From assembly GCA_029945725.1 (NCBI GenBank), contig JAQSDB010000003.1, forward strand, positions 124,001 to 188,000: DNA of 64,000 nucleotides. Reading direction: 5' to 3'. Below, one piece after another: positions 1 to 9,332 of the stretch. Position 1 is the stretch's first letter. Each line of letters begins with the position of its first letter. A program made the translations under genes and the position numbers. Source of the stretch: a bacterium (lineage in GTDB: Bacteria; Pseudomonadota; Gammaproteobacteria; Pseudomonadales; Moraxellaceae). The notes under the pieces are model-generated. The model had not been told where the DNA came from. It saw only the letters and a list, made by a program, of their open reading frames with translations, and did not search any database.

Positions 1-149
1 GAGTACCCTGCTGCTGCCACCGGCGGATGACCGGTACCCAAAGCAAGCGCCATTCAGGTACACTCGCCCCCGAACTTCTGCCCTCCCGGGCCCGACAGTT
101 TGCCGATGCGCCTGCAGGAACGCCTTTCCTGCCGCCATCCCGGAACACC

Positions 150-187
150 GAAACACAAAGGCCACCGCAAGGTGGCCTTTGTGTTTC
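150..187 (+). terminator. Perfect 17-bp hairpin with GCAA tetraloop
   Basis: The arms at 150-166 and 171-187 are exact inverse complements around a GCAA tetraloop, and the downstream arm is T-rich. It probably ends transcription of a gene lying left of the window, before rhlE starts. Confidence 0.8.
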
Positions 188-273
188 TCCCCAGAGCCTG
201 CCGCCTTGCGCCGCAGGGCCAGGATTATCCTCAGCAGGCTCTTATCGCACTTCATTACTTTTCAGTGGTTCCT

Positions 274-1647
274 ATGTCTTTTGCTGCACTTGGTCTTGAT
301 CCTGCGCTGGTACGCGCGCTGGAAGAAAGCGGTTACACCGCCCCCACCCCGATTCAGGTTGAAGCGATTCCTGCCGTACTGGCCGGACGCGACCTGCTCG
401 CTGCTGCTCAAACCGGCACCGGCAAAACCGCCGGCTTCACCCTGCCCCTGTTGCAACGCCTGTCGAAAGTCGACTTTGCCCGCTCCAGCACCAAGGCAAA
501 AATCCGCGTCCTGATCCTCACACCAACGCGCGAGCTGGCGGCACAGGTGGAAGAAAGCGTGCGCACTTACGGCAAATACATCGACGTTAAATCGATGGTT
601 ATTTTCGGCGGCGTCAACATCAACCCGCAGAAAGAAAAACTGAACCGGCGCATTGATATCCTGGTGGCGACACCCGGCCGCCTGCTCGATCACATCGGCC
701 AGAAAACCATCGACCTTTCCGGCGTAGAAACGCTGGTACTGGACGAAGCCGACCGCATGCTCGACATGGGCTTCATCCGCGACATCCGCCGCATCCTGCC
801 GCTGCTGCCAAAGGAAAGGCAGAACCTGCTTTTCTCTGCGACCTTCTCGGACGAAATCAAGACGCTGTCGGCCAGCATCCTGCACGACCCGGTGCACATT
901 GAAGTAGCGCGCCGCAATGCCCCGGCCGAACTGGTTTCGCAAGTCGTGCATCCGGTGGATCGCGAACGCAAGCGCGAGCTGCTGGAAAAACTCATCAAGG
1001 AAGGCAAGTGGACGCAGGTGCTGGTGTTTGCCCGCACCAAGCACGGCGCCAACCGTCTTGCCGAGCAGCTCGACAAAAGCGGCATCAGCGCGCTGCCGAT
1101 TCACGGCAACAAGAGCCAGACCGCTCGTGAACGTGCCCTGCGCGAATTCAAGGCCGGCAACCTGCGCGTGCTGGTTGCGACCGATATCGCCGCGCGCGGC
1201 ATTGATATTGACGCACTGCCGCATGTGGTGAATTACGAGCTGCCGAACACACCCGAAGATTATGTGCACCGCATCGGCCGTACCGGCCGTGCCGGCTCCG
1301 AAGGCGAGGCCATTTCGCTGGTGTGTGTGGATGAGCTGAAGCTGCTGGCGGATATCGAAAAGCTGATGAAGCGCAAGCTCAACTCCGTGGTGATTGCGGG
1401 TTTTGAGCCCGACATGAATGCCAAGCCGGAGCCGCTGCGCAAACCGCGCACCGATCTGCCAGCGCGCACGCCGCGCAACAGGACGGGCGCTGCCGGCAAG
1501 CCGAACTCCGGTAATACGGGCAATTCAGGCAACCGTGCGCCATCGGGAAATTCCGCCCCGAGAAAACCCGGCACCGGCAATCCCGGCGCTGGCCGGCGTA
1601 CTCCCGGCGCGGGCAGCGGTGGCGCACCACGCTCCGGCAACCGCTGA
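274..1647 (+). CDS. rhlE: DEAD-box ATP-dependent RNA helicase, RhlE type
   Basis: This cytoplasmic ATP-dependent RNA helicase should remodel rRNA or mRNA structure. The 457-residue protein carries the Q motif at the N-terminus, Walker A AQTGTGKT (residues 45-52), the DEAD box in [12 protein letters not shown] in LFSATFS and motif [12 protein letters not shown]. The last ~65 residues are a disordered Gly/Asn/Pro/Arg tail typical of RhlE proteins that bind RNA nonspecifically. The frame is open back to position 100, but that part runs through the terminator hairpin, so I chose the ATG at 274, where family homology ([10 protein letters not shown]) begins. The gene stands alone between two terminators. 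RhlE rather than RhlB, SrmB or DbpA rests on the overall layout. Confidence 0.9.
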   Translation: MSFAALGLDPALVRALEESGYTAPTPIQVEAIPAVLAGRDLLAAAQTGTGKTAGFTLPLLQRLSKVDFARSSTKAKIRVLILTPTRELAAQVEESVRTYGKYIDVKSMVIFGGVNINPQKEKLNRRIDILVATPGRLLDHIGQKTIDLSGVETLVLDEADRMLDMGFIRDIRRILPLLPKERQNLLFSATFSDEIKTLSASILHDPVHIEVARRNAPAELVSQVVHPVDRERKRELLEKLIKEGKWTQVLVFARTKHGANRLAEQLDKSGISALPIHGNKSQTARERALREFKAGNLRVLVATDIAARGIDIDALPHVVNYELPNTPEDYVHRIGRTGRAGSEGEAISLVCVDELKLLADIEKLMKRKLNSVVIAGFEPDMNAKPEPLRKPRTDLPARTPRNRTGAAGKPNSGNTGNSGNRAPSGNSAPRKPGTGNPGAGRRTPGAGSGGAPRSGNR

Positions 1648-1659
1648 GCTTGCTGTCGT

Positions 1660-1690
1660 AAAAAAGGCCATCCTGTGATGGCCTTTTTTT
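1660..1690 (+). terminator. Intrinsic terminator after rhlE
   Basis: There are 13-bp perfect arms (1660-1672 and 1677-1689) around a CTGT loop, followed by seven T residues. It lies 12 bp after the rhlE stop. Confidence 0.9.
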
Positions 1691-1779
1691 ATGGAAACGG
1701 TTTTCACGGAATCGTCACACAACCGCCATAAAATCGGGTTAGTGACGCCATCACGGCGGCCCGGAAAAATGCTGATGCC

Positions 1780-2814
1780 ATGAGTCCTGTGAATACCGCT
1801 TTTGGTGCCGACCTCACGGGCCTGATCTGCGCCTACCGCTTTCATCCCGAGAGCGGCCGGTTCGCGCTGTCCCCCGTGGAAGCAGAAGCCTGGCTGGCCC
1901 GGCATCACCAGCGTGCCGAAGGTGCCCGTGCGGGTCCGCAGGAATTCATCTGGCTGCACATGAACCTGTCCCATGCCGGCACCGAGAAATGGCTGCGCCA
2001 GCATCTGGCCCTGTCGGATATTTTTTATGAGTCCCTGCACGAGGGCACGCGTTCGACCCGTATTGATTATGCGGATCACACGCTGATTGCCGTGCTCAAC
2101 GACGTGCTCTTCGATTTCTCCTTTGATGCTTCCGACATCTCCACACTCTGGCTGAGTGTGGATGCGAACATCGTGGTCAGCGCACGCACGCGGCCACTGC
2201 GCTCGGTGGACCGCTTGCGCGAAGCCGTGAAAAAAGGGGAAACCCTGCGCTCGCCTGTTGAACTGCTGATTCACCTGCTGCGCGACGAAGCCGATGTGCT
2301 GATACAGATCGTGCGTGATCTGGCGATGCGCATCGACAGCATTGAAGACCGCCTGCTGGGCAACCGGCTCGAGAATGATCGCGGCCAGCTCGGCGCGCAC
2401 CGGCGCCTGCTGATACGGCTGCAGCGCCTGCTCGCGCCCGAGCCTTCCGCTCTCTTCCGCCTGCTCAACCGGCCACCGCACTGGATGGCAGAAAACGATG
2501 TGCTCGACCTGCGCCAGTCTACCGAGGAGTTCTCCAGCGTCATCACCGACATGACGGCGATGCAGGAACGCATCAAGCTGCTGCAGGAAGAAATGGCGGC
2601 GCAGGTCAACGAACAAAACAACCGCAGCCTGTTTGTGCTCACCATCGTGTCGGTGCTGGCGCTGCCCATCAACATCATCGCCGGACTTTTCGGCATGAAT
2701 GTCGGCGGCATTCCCCTCGCCGGCGAGCCCAACGGTTTCTGGGTGGTGGTGGCAATCGTGGCCAGCTTTACCGGCATCGCCGGCGCCATGGCCTTCCGCA
2801 AACAGCGCGACTAG
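1780..2814 (+). CDS. zntB: CorA-family metal transporter, ZntB-like
   Basis: This is a 344-residue inner-membrane protein of the CorA/ZntB 2-TM-GxN family, which moves divalent cations (ZntB: Zn2+ with H+ symport). A long soluble, mostly helical N-terminal domain is followed by two C-terminal membrane helices (about 281-303 and 317-336). The signature GMN is at residues 305-307, in the context FGMNVGGIP. The ZntB-like motif after GMN and the short C-terminus ending in basic residues favour ZntB over CorA. The ATG at 1780 is the only plausible start. It is monocistronic, with rhlE's terminator upstream. Substrate specificity cannot be read from sequence alone. Confidence 0.85.
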   Translation: MSPVNTAFGADLTGLICAYRFHPESGRFALSPVEAEAWLARHHQRAEGARAGPQEFIWLHMNLSHAGTEKWLRQHLALSDIFYESLHEGTRSTRIDYADHTLIAVLNDVLFDFSFDASDISTLWLSVDANIVVSARTRPLRSVDRLREAVKKGETLRSPVELLIHLLRDEADVLIQIVRDLAMRIDSIEDRLLGNRLENDRGQLGAHRRLLIRLQRLLAPEPSALFRLLNRPPHWMAENDVLDLRQSTEEFSSVITDMTAMQERIKLLQEEMAAQVNEQNNRSLFVLTIVSVLALPINIIAGLFGMNVGGIPLAGEPNGFWVVVAIVASFTGIAGAMAFRKQRD

Positions 2815-3004
2815 GCCTGTAGCGGAAAATCCCGCCTGACCCTGAAAAACCCCGCAAAGGCCCTCCGATGGATGCACTACCACCCCGCCCGGGTCCCCGC
2901 GCATAATTCTGTTCAGACCAACAATAAAAACCGGACAGTCCCGCACCGCTCCGGCTACCGGAACAACGGCCCGCCGTTGCCATGCCATTGAAGGCTCCTT
3001 CACG

Positions 3005-4207
3005 ATGAAAACACGTTCCCTGCTGCTTGCCGGCATCCTGCTTTGCTCCAGCCCCGCCCTCGCCTTCAATGCCGAGGACATCCAGAGCTTTACCTCGTCA
3101 GCCAGACAGGGCTCGGCGCCGGCGCAAACCATTCTCGGCGCGCTCTACCTCAAGGGCGATGGCGTGCCAAAGGATTACGCACGCGCCCTGCAATGGTTTC
3201 GCAAGGCGGCGGACCAGGGCTTTGCGCCGGCGCAAGCCGGACTGGGCGACATGTACCGCTCCGGCAATGGCGTGCCCCAGGACAATGCCGAGGCGGAAAA
3301 GTGGTATCGCATGGCCGCCAGCCAGGGAAATGCCGGCGCCCAGGAGCAACTTGCCACGCTCTATCACGCCAGCGAAAGCACAAAGCAGGGACGCAGCGAG
3401 GCACAGGCCTGGTATCGCAAGGCGGCCGAGCAGGGCAATGCCGGCGCCCAGACCGCCATGGGTGACATCTACCTGCTGGGTAACGGTGTGGCCCAGGACT
3501 ATGTGCTGGCCGCGCAGTGGTATGGCGAGGCGGCAAAGCAGGGCAATCTGGCCGCGCAGGACCGCATCGGGGCGATGACCCTGCAGGGCCAGGGCGTGAA
3601 AAAAGACCCCAAGGCCGGCTTTGAATGGACCAAAAGCACCGCCGAGCAAGGCCATGCCGGCGCGCAGCTGCGCCTCGGCCATCTCTATCTCGACGGTCAG
3701 GGCGTGGCGCAAAGTTACGAGCTGGCCGCCAAATGGTTCCGGCAGGCCGCCGATCAGGGGCTGGTTCCCGCACAGGATGAACTGGCCGTGATGTATCTCT
3801 ACGGTCAGGGCGTGCCGAAAAACCTGGCCGAGGCACTGGCCTGGGCCGAAAAGGCCGCCGACCGCGGCAGTGCCAATTCGCAGGAAATACTGGCGATGAT
3901 GTATCTGCACGGCCAGGGCGTGGCCACCGATGCCGCGCAGGCCCTGACCTGGACACGCAAGGCGGCAGAACAGGGCAATATCGCTGCACAGCGCCGGCTG
4001 GCCGGCCTGTACTCGCGCGGTGCCGCCGAATTGCCGCAGGACGTGGTGCAGGCCTATGTCTGGTTCGGCATCGCTGCCGCGCAAGGCAGCCACCCCGCCG
4101 CTGCCGAAAAAAACCAGGTACTGACGCGCCTCGAAAGCCGGGACATTGCCAGCGCAGAAGCACAGATCGTTGAATGGCTGAAAAACCATCCGGATCTGGC
4201 GCCCTGA
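3005..4207 (+). CDS. Exported Sel1-like repeat (TPR-like) protein
   Basis: The 400-residue protein opens with a Sec signal peptide (MKTRSLLLAGILLCSSPALA, cleavage near residue 20). The rest is a solenoid of about nine to ten Sel1-like repeats of ~36 residues, with recurring cores such as AAEQGNAGAQ and LYLKGDGVPKDY. Sel1 repeats mediate protein-protein contacts, often in envelope stress or secretion roles, but no specific function can be given. The start ATG follows a small palindrome (TGAAGG-CT-CCTTCA) holding a weak Shine-Dalgarno AAGG. The internal repeats make the gene prone to homologous recombination. It stands alone and ends at a bidirectional terminator shared with the phosphate operon. 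Confidence 0.85.
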   Translation: MKTRSLLLAGILLCSSPALAFNAEDIQSFTSSARQGSAPAQTILGALYLKGDGVPKDYARALQWFRKAADQGFAPAQAGLGDMYRSGNGVPQDNAEAEKWYRMAASQGNAGAQEQLATLYHASESTKQGRSEAQAWYRKAAEQGNAGAQTAMGDIYLLGNGVAQDYVLAAQWYGEAAKQGNLAAQDRIGAMTLQGQGVKKDPKAGFEWTKSTAEQGHAGAQLRLGHLYLDGQGVAQSYELAAKWFRQAADQGLVPAQDELAVMYLYGQGVPKNLAEALAWAEKAADRGSANSQEILAMMYLHGQGVATDAAQALTWTRKAAEQGNIAAQRRLAGLYSRGAAELPQDVVQAYVWFGIAAAQGSHPAAAEKNQVLTRLESRDIASAEAQIVEWLKNHPDLAP

Positions 4208-4228
4208 TTTATTTCCGCCCCTTGCTTC

Positions 4229-4268
4229 GCCATAAAAAAAGCCACCTTGCGGTGGCTTTTTTTATGGC
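4229..4268. terminator. Bidirectional terminator, 18-bp perfect arms
   Basis: The arms at 4229-4246 and 4251-4268 are exact inverse complements with a TTGC loop. A seven-A run on one side and a seven-T run on the other give a U-tract in both directions. It serves the convergent Sel1 gene and pit. Confidence 0.92.
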
Positions 4269-4277
4269 CCGGAAAAG

Positions 4278-5315
4278 CTACAGCACCTGCCGGCCTACCC
4301 ACCAGAAAAATGCGGCCATGCCGGCGCTGGCGGGAATGGTCAGCACCCAGGCCCAGACGATGCCGCCGGCAACACCCCAGCGCACGGCCGAGAGTTTGCG
4401 CGTGGCGCCCACACCGACAATGGCGCCGGTAATGGTGTGCGTGGTGGACACGGGAATGCCGAGACTGGTGGCGAGGAACAGCGTGATGGCACCACCGGTT
4501 TCCGCGCAGAAACCACCCACGGGTTTGAGCTTGGTGATTTTCTGGCCCATGGTTTTCACGATGCGCCAGCCGCCGAACATGGTGCCCAGACTGATGGTGA
4601 TAAAGCAGGCAGCAACAATCCAGCCCGGCAGGTGATCCGGATGCGCCTGCATCCAGTGCGGCACCACTTCGGGATTGGAAAGCGTCGCCGCCATCAGCAG
4701 CATCCAGATAATGCCGGCAGTTTTCTGCGCATCATTGCCGCCATGGCCAAGGCTGTAGAGTGCCGCCGAAAACAGCTGCAGGCGCCGGAAATGCTTGTCG
4801 ACGCGGCTGGGACTGGTGCGAAAAAACATCCATCCCACCGCCAGCATGAGAATTGACCCGAACAGGAATCCCAGCAGTGGCGACACCACAATAAACGTGA
4901 TGGTCTTGATCAGGCCGGAGGAAATCAGCGCACCGGTGCCGGACTTGATCAGGGCGGCGCCGACGAGGCCGCCAATCAGCGCATGCGATGACGACGAGGG
5001 AATACCGTAATACCAGGTGATGAGATTCCAGCAAATAGCGCCCATCAACGCGCCGAAAATCACGTAGTGATCAATGATGGACGGATCAATGGTGCCCTTG
5101 CCGATGGTGGCCGCCACTTTCAGCGGAAAAATGAAATACGCCACGAAATTGAAAAAGGCGGCAAACACTACCGCTGTTTGCGGCTTCAGTACGCCGGTGG
5201 AGACAACGGTGGCAATCGAGTTGGCGGCATCATGAAAACCGTTCATGAAATCGAAAGCCAGCGCCATCAACACCAGCAGCACAATAAGGCCGAAGGTCAT
5301 GTGCACCGTATCCAT
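4278..5315 (-). CDS. pit: Low-affinity inorganic phosphate transporter, Pit family
   Basis: This polytopic inner-membrane metal-phosphate:H+ symporter has 345 residues and about ten hydrophobic segments. Both halves of the internal duplication carry the family signature: FDFMNGFHDAANSIATV near the N-terminus and YSLGHGGNDAQKTAGI in the second half. It is shorter than the E. coli Pit proteins (~499) and fits the compact Pit branch usually paired with DUF47 proteins. It follows the DUF47 gene by 10 bp on the same strand, so the two are almost certainly co-transcribed. It ends at the bidirectional terminator. Sulfate transport is a less likely alternative for this family. Confidence 0.92.
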   Translation of the reverse strand: MDTVHMTFGLIVLLVLMALAFDFMNGFHDAANSIATVVSTGVLKPQTAVVFAAFFNFVAYFIFPLKVAATIGKGTIDPSIIDHYVIFGALMGAICWNLITWYYGIPSSSSHALIGGLVGAALIKSGTGALISSGLIKTITFIVVSPLLGFLFGSILMLAVGWMFFRTSPSRVDKHFRRLQLFSAALYSLGHGGNDAQKTAGIIWMLLMAATLSNPEVVPHWMQAHPDHLPGWIVAACFITISLGTMFGGWRIVKTMGQKITKLKPVGGFCAETGGAITLFLATSLGIPVSTTHTITGAIVGVGATRKLSAVRWGVAGGIVWAWVLTIPASAGMAAFFWWVGRQVL

Positions 5316-5325
5316 GCAGATGACC

Positions 5326-5964
5326 TCAGGCGTTTTCGAGCACGATGGCTTCGATGATATTGGCGACGTCGTCGCAACGGTCGGTCACTTCTTCCAGCAA
5401 CTCGTAAATGGCCTTGAGCTTGATCAGCTCGCGCACATCCAGCTCTTCACGAAACAGCTGTGACATGGCCGAGCGCAGCACGGAATCGGCGTCGGATTCG
5501 TAGGTGTAGATATCCTTGCACGCCGCCAGGATGGCCGGGCCGTTGTCCATGTCGCTGAGCAGGTGCACGGCATCAAAGACGCGCTTCACCACCAGCACGA
5601 TGATGTCGGCAAACTCCAGCGCCGCCGGCGAAGCACGACGGATGTCATACATGGCCACGGCCTGGGCTGCGTCCTGGATGGTGTCGAGCACATCATCCAG
5701 ATTGGAGATCAGCTGGTGGATCTCGTTGCGGTCCAGCGGCGTGATGAAGGTGGAGTGCAGCAGGGAGACGGTTTCGTAGGTGATCTTGTCCGCGCGGGCT
5801 TCAATGGCATCAACCTCGATGGTCAGTGCCGGCGCTTCTTCGGGAGCGGTATTAAGGGCGACCATGAGCGCCTTGAGCTTTTCGGCTCCGAGCACACATT
5901 CACGGGCGTGGGCATTGAAGAGATCGAAGAATTTGACCTCTTTGGGCATGAAACGGCCAAGCAT
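5326..5964 (-). CDS. DUF47 (TIGR00153) PhoU-like protein
   Basis: This is a soluble all-helical protein of the DUF47/PhoU-like family, which is nearly always paired with a Pit transporter and thought to modulate it. The frame can be opened from a GTG at 6042 that overlaps the merR stop. Family homology starts at MLGRFMPKEVKFFDLFNAH, and the ATG at 5964 has GGAT eight bases upstream, so I chose 212 residues starting there. An ATG at 5973 is also possible. The sequence shows the expected PhoU-like helical pairs with acidic metal-cluster style motifs (IEARADKITYE, YTYESDADSVL). It is the first gene of the DUF47-pit pair, directly behind a MerR regulator. Confidence 0.88.
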   Translation of the reverse strand: MLGRFMPKEVKFFDLFNAHARECVLGAEKLKALMVALNTAPEEAPALTIEVDAIEARADKITYETVSLLHSTFITPLDRNEIHQLISNLDDVLDTIQDAAQAVAMYDIRRASPAALEFADIIVLVVKRVFDAVHLLSDMDNGPAILAACKDIYTYESDADSVLRSAMSQLFREELDVRELIKLKAIYELLEEVTDRCDDVANIIEAIVLENA

Positions 5965-6038
5965 CGCGGGCATCCAGTAAGGTTCGAGGGCGGCAAGGAT
6001 ACCACTGTCACCTGACTGTAACGACGTTGACACATCCC

Positions 6039-6917
6039 TCACTCTTCTGGCTTGACCCCGAGACCCGCGACCTTGCGGATCATGTCGCCATGCTGGGGAT
6101 GCTTGAGTACCTCGCGGAACTTGGCGCCGAGAAAGGCATTGGCGTGCTTGCGGATACCCTTGGCCATTTCGGCATTGGTGACCGTTTCCGCCAGGGGGCG
6201 CAGGCGCTGGATGACCTCGGCCAGACGCGCGATTTCTTCCGGCGTGGGCAGCTGGTTGGCGCTGATGGGCTCGACCAGGTGATTGACCACCAGCTCGACA
6301 AAGCTGCGGGTGAGGCGGTCGACATCGGTGCGCACGACTTCCATCTCGCGGAACAGCGCCGTCAGGGGGATGCCCGCCTGATAGAGCTCGATGCCGGCTT
6401 CGAGCAGGCGCGGATTGGTGACCTTCAGGCGATCACCCGCCACCTCGAAAAGCCCGATGTGCAGTGCTTTTGCCAGAGTCTCCTCATTGAGGTCCTGACC
6501 AAAGATTTCGGCGACCTCATCGGGTTCCATGTAGATGGGCGCGTCAATGGTCCAGGTGCCCGCCAGTGCCGAGTCGAGGCCCAGCACATGATCCAGATCA
6601 CGGCCGGTTTCCCATGCCTCGACCAGTTCCTTGATATTGGCAATGGTATAACCGCGCTCCAGCAGCTGGTTGATCACCTGCAGGCGGGAAAGATGGATGT
6701 GGTTATAGACGCCGGCGCGGCCACGCCTCTCGGGTGGCGCCAGCAGGCCGCGATCCTGATAGGCGCGGACATTGCGGACGGTACTGCCGGCTATGCGCGC
6801 CAGCTCGTCGATGGAATATTCCTGATCCTTACCTGACTCGCTGCCCGTGAGACCGGCAGGCAGAAGGTCACGTCCCTGTTTCAGGAGCTGCGTCAGCAGC
6901 GACTGCGGTGTTTTCAT
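6039..6917 (-). CDS. MerR-family transcriptional regulator
   Basis: A one-component regulator of 292 residues. The winged-helix MerR DNA-binding domain covers roughly residues 33-101 (YSIDELARIAGSTVRNVRAY, then RRGRAGVYNHIHLSRLQVI). A helical C-terminal region of ~180 residues shows no recognisable ligand domain and no cysteine pair of the metal-sensing type. I chose the ATG at 6917 (MKTPQSLL); the frame stays open to 6950. It lies immediately upstream of DUF47-pit on the same strand and could control that operon, but nothing in the sequence proves it. Effector and target are unknown. Confidence 0.82.
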   Translation of the reverse strand: MKTPQSLLTQLLKQGRDLLPAGLTGSESGKDQEYSIDELARIAGSTVRNVRAYQDRGLLAPPERRGRAGVYNHIHLSRLQVINQLLERGYTIANIKELVEAWETGRDLDHVLGLDSALAGTWTIDAPIYMEPDEVAEIFGQDLNEETLAKALHIGLFEVAGDRLKVTNPRLLEAGIELYQAGIPLTALFREMEVVRTDVDRLTRSFVELVVNHLVEPISANQLPTPEEIARLAEVIQRLRPLAETVTNAEMAKGIRKHANAFLGAKFREVLKHPQHGDMIRKVAGLGVKPEE

Positions 6918-7034
6918 GCGGCGATGATACCGGCGGCGGGCGCCCGGCAACAGTCGCGCACTGCAATTGCCCCGGATATTTCCCGCCCGCGCTGACCACT
7001 GGCAGGCTTTTTCAGGAATCCGCGGCGGCGCGCC

Positions 7035-7057
7035 AAAAAAAGGGGCCCGAAGGCCCC
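7035..7057 (-). terminator. Terminator of glnK1-amtB1
   Basis: Read on the minus strand, a GGGGCC-TTCG-GGCCCC hairpin with a UUCG tetraloop is followed by seven T residues, 30 bp after the amtB1 stop. Confidence 0.9.
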
Positions 7058-7088
7058 GAACATCCCTTGCGAAATCCGTTTCAGAAAA

Positions 7089-8525
7089 TCACTCCACACG
7101 CTCCCGGTGCAGACTCAAATCCAGCCCCAGACGTTCATCGTCCTCGGGTACCCGCAAATCCATGACCAGATCAATAATCACCAGAATGACGAAAGTCATG
7201 ACGCCGTCATACACCACGGTGGCAGCCACACCGGTGAACTGGGTGACGAGCTGGGCCATGCCGGGCTCCACGCCGGCAACATCCTTGCTCACCAGCAAAC
7301 CGGTGAGCAGCGCACCCACCATGCCGCCGATACCGTGCACGCCGAACGCATCCAGGGAATCATCAGCACCGAGAAAACGCTTGAGGCCGGTGGCCCCCCA
7401 GTAACAGAGCACGCCAGCAGCGGCGCCAATAATCAGCGCCCCCTTCGGATCGACAAAGCCGGCGGCGGGAGTAATGGCCACCAGGCCGGACACCGCTCCC
7501 GAGGTAATGCCGAGCACCGAGGGCGAGCCTTTTTTAAACCACTCGGCAAACATCCAGCTCAGTGCCGCTGTTGCCGTTGCAATCTGCGTGGTGGCCATGG
7601 CCATGCCGGCACGACCGTCGGCAGCGAGTGCCGAACCGGCATTGAAACCGAACCAGCCCACCCACAGCAGCGAGGCACCGATCAGGGTCAGCACCAGATT
7701 GTGCGGCGGCATGGCTTCGCGACCAAAACCGACGCGCTTGCCGAGCATGAAGGCACAGACCAGACCGGCCACGCCGGCGTTGATGTGCACCACGGTGCCA
7801 CCGGCATAATCGAGAATGGCGGGATGGTAGTTGAACAACCAGCCATCGCTGGCCCAGACCCAGTGGGTAATGGGCGCATACACCAGCAGGCTCCACAAGG
7901 TCATGAACACCAGCATGGAAGAAAACTTCATGCGCTCGGCAAAAGCGCCGCAAATAAGCGCGGGCGTGATGATCGCAAACGTCATCTGGAAAATGGCAAA
8001 CACGGATTCGGGAATGCTGCCGAAAACCGTATTCACCCCGATGCCGTTGAGAAACATGCGATCCAGGCCGCCAATGAAAGGCGTACCCTTGCTGAAGGCA
8101 AGCGAGTAGCCCACCACGGTCCACAACACCGTCATCAGCGCCGTAATCGTGAACGTCTGCATCATGGTGGCGAGCACGTTTTTCTTGCGCACCATGCCGC
8201 CGTAAAAAAGTGCCAGACCGGGAACCGTCATCAGCAGCACCAGCGCGGTCGAGGTCAGCATCCACGCCGTGTTGCCTGAATCAATAGCGGGTGTGGCAGG
8301 AGCAGAAGCCACCGCTGAGGCTACCGCTGCTACAGGAGTTTTTGTGGTCGTCGTCGTGGTCGTGGTGACCACCGTGGTGGTACTGACAGGGCCGGACGCG
8401 GCCTCGTCAACGACCACTGCCGGAGCCGCCGCATCCGGTGCGACCGCCACAGCATCATCCGCATACAGGGGAACGGGACACAGCAGGGTTCCGCCCAGGG
8501 CAAGGGCAACAAGAATCTTCTTCAC
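7089..8525 (-). CDS. amtB: Ammonium channel AmtB, copy 1
   Basis: This trimeric inner-membrane ammonium channel is gated by PII. The 478-residue protein has 11 predicted core helices. The twin pore histidines lie in GTVVHINAG and FGVHGIGG, and AERMKF sits in the conserved cytoplasmic loop region. I chose the GTG at 8525 (VKKILVALALGG) because GGAG lies seven bases upstream. A Sec signal peptide ends near PLYA and is followed by an unusual ~55-residue low-complexity periplasmic stretch (Ala/Val/Pro, then a run of eight Thr) before the first channel helix. It is co-transcribed with glnK1, 41 bp upstream. Nitrogen-limitation control is inferred from the sigma-54 promoter ahead of glnK1. Confidence 0.95.
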   Translation of the reverse strand: MKKILVALALGGTLLCPVPLYADDAVAVAPDAAAPAVVVDEAASGPVSTTTVVTTTTTTTTKTPVAAVASAVASAPATPAIDSGNTAWMLTSTALVLLMTVPGLALFYGGMVRKKNVLATMMQTFTITALMTVLWTVVGYSLAFSKGTPFIGGLDRMFLNGIGVNTVFGSIPESVFAIFQMTFAIITPALICGAFAERMKFSSMLVFMTLWSLLVYAPITHWVWASDGWLFNYHPAILDYAGGTVVHINAGVAGLVCAFMLGKRVGFGREAMPPHNLVLTLIGASLLWVGWFGFNAGSALAADGRAGMAMATTQIATATAALSWMFAEWFKKGSPSVLGITSGAVSGLVAITPAAGFVDPKGALIIGAAAGVLCYWGATGLKRFLGADDSLDAFGVHGIGGMVGALLTGLLVSKDVAGVEPGMAQLVTQFTGVAATVVYDGVMTFVILVIIDLVMDLRVPEDDERLGLDLSLHRERVE

Positions 8526-8566
8526 GGTATGGCTCCGCACAAAAATATGAAAATGGAATGCAGTCA

Positions 8567-9277
<711 letters not shown>

Positions 9278-9305
9278 ATAAAAAGGGCCCGAAGGCCCTT
9301 TTTAT
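9278..9305 (-). terminator. Terminator of porin-glnK2-amtB2 operon
   Basis: Perfect 12-bp arms (9278-9289 and 9294-9305) enclose a CGAA loop (TTCG on the minus strand) and run into a T-tract on the minus strand. It lies 28 bp beyond the amtB2 stop. Confidence 0.9.
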
Positions 9306-9332
9306 CAGTGCAGTATCCTGACGCTGGCTGGA

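Noticed and set aside
1-30. The last codons of an upstream + strand gene (stop at 28-30)
   Set aside because: Nine codons are too few to support a gene call; only the terminator at 150-187 hints at a gene to the left.
5965-6042. GTG start of the DUF47 protein overlapping the merR stop (GTGA)
   Set aside because: The 26 extra residues are not part of the family and the ATG at 5964 has a better ribosome-binding site.
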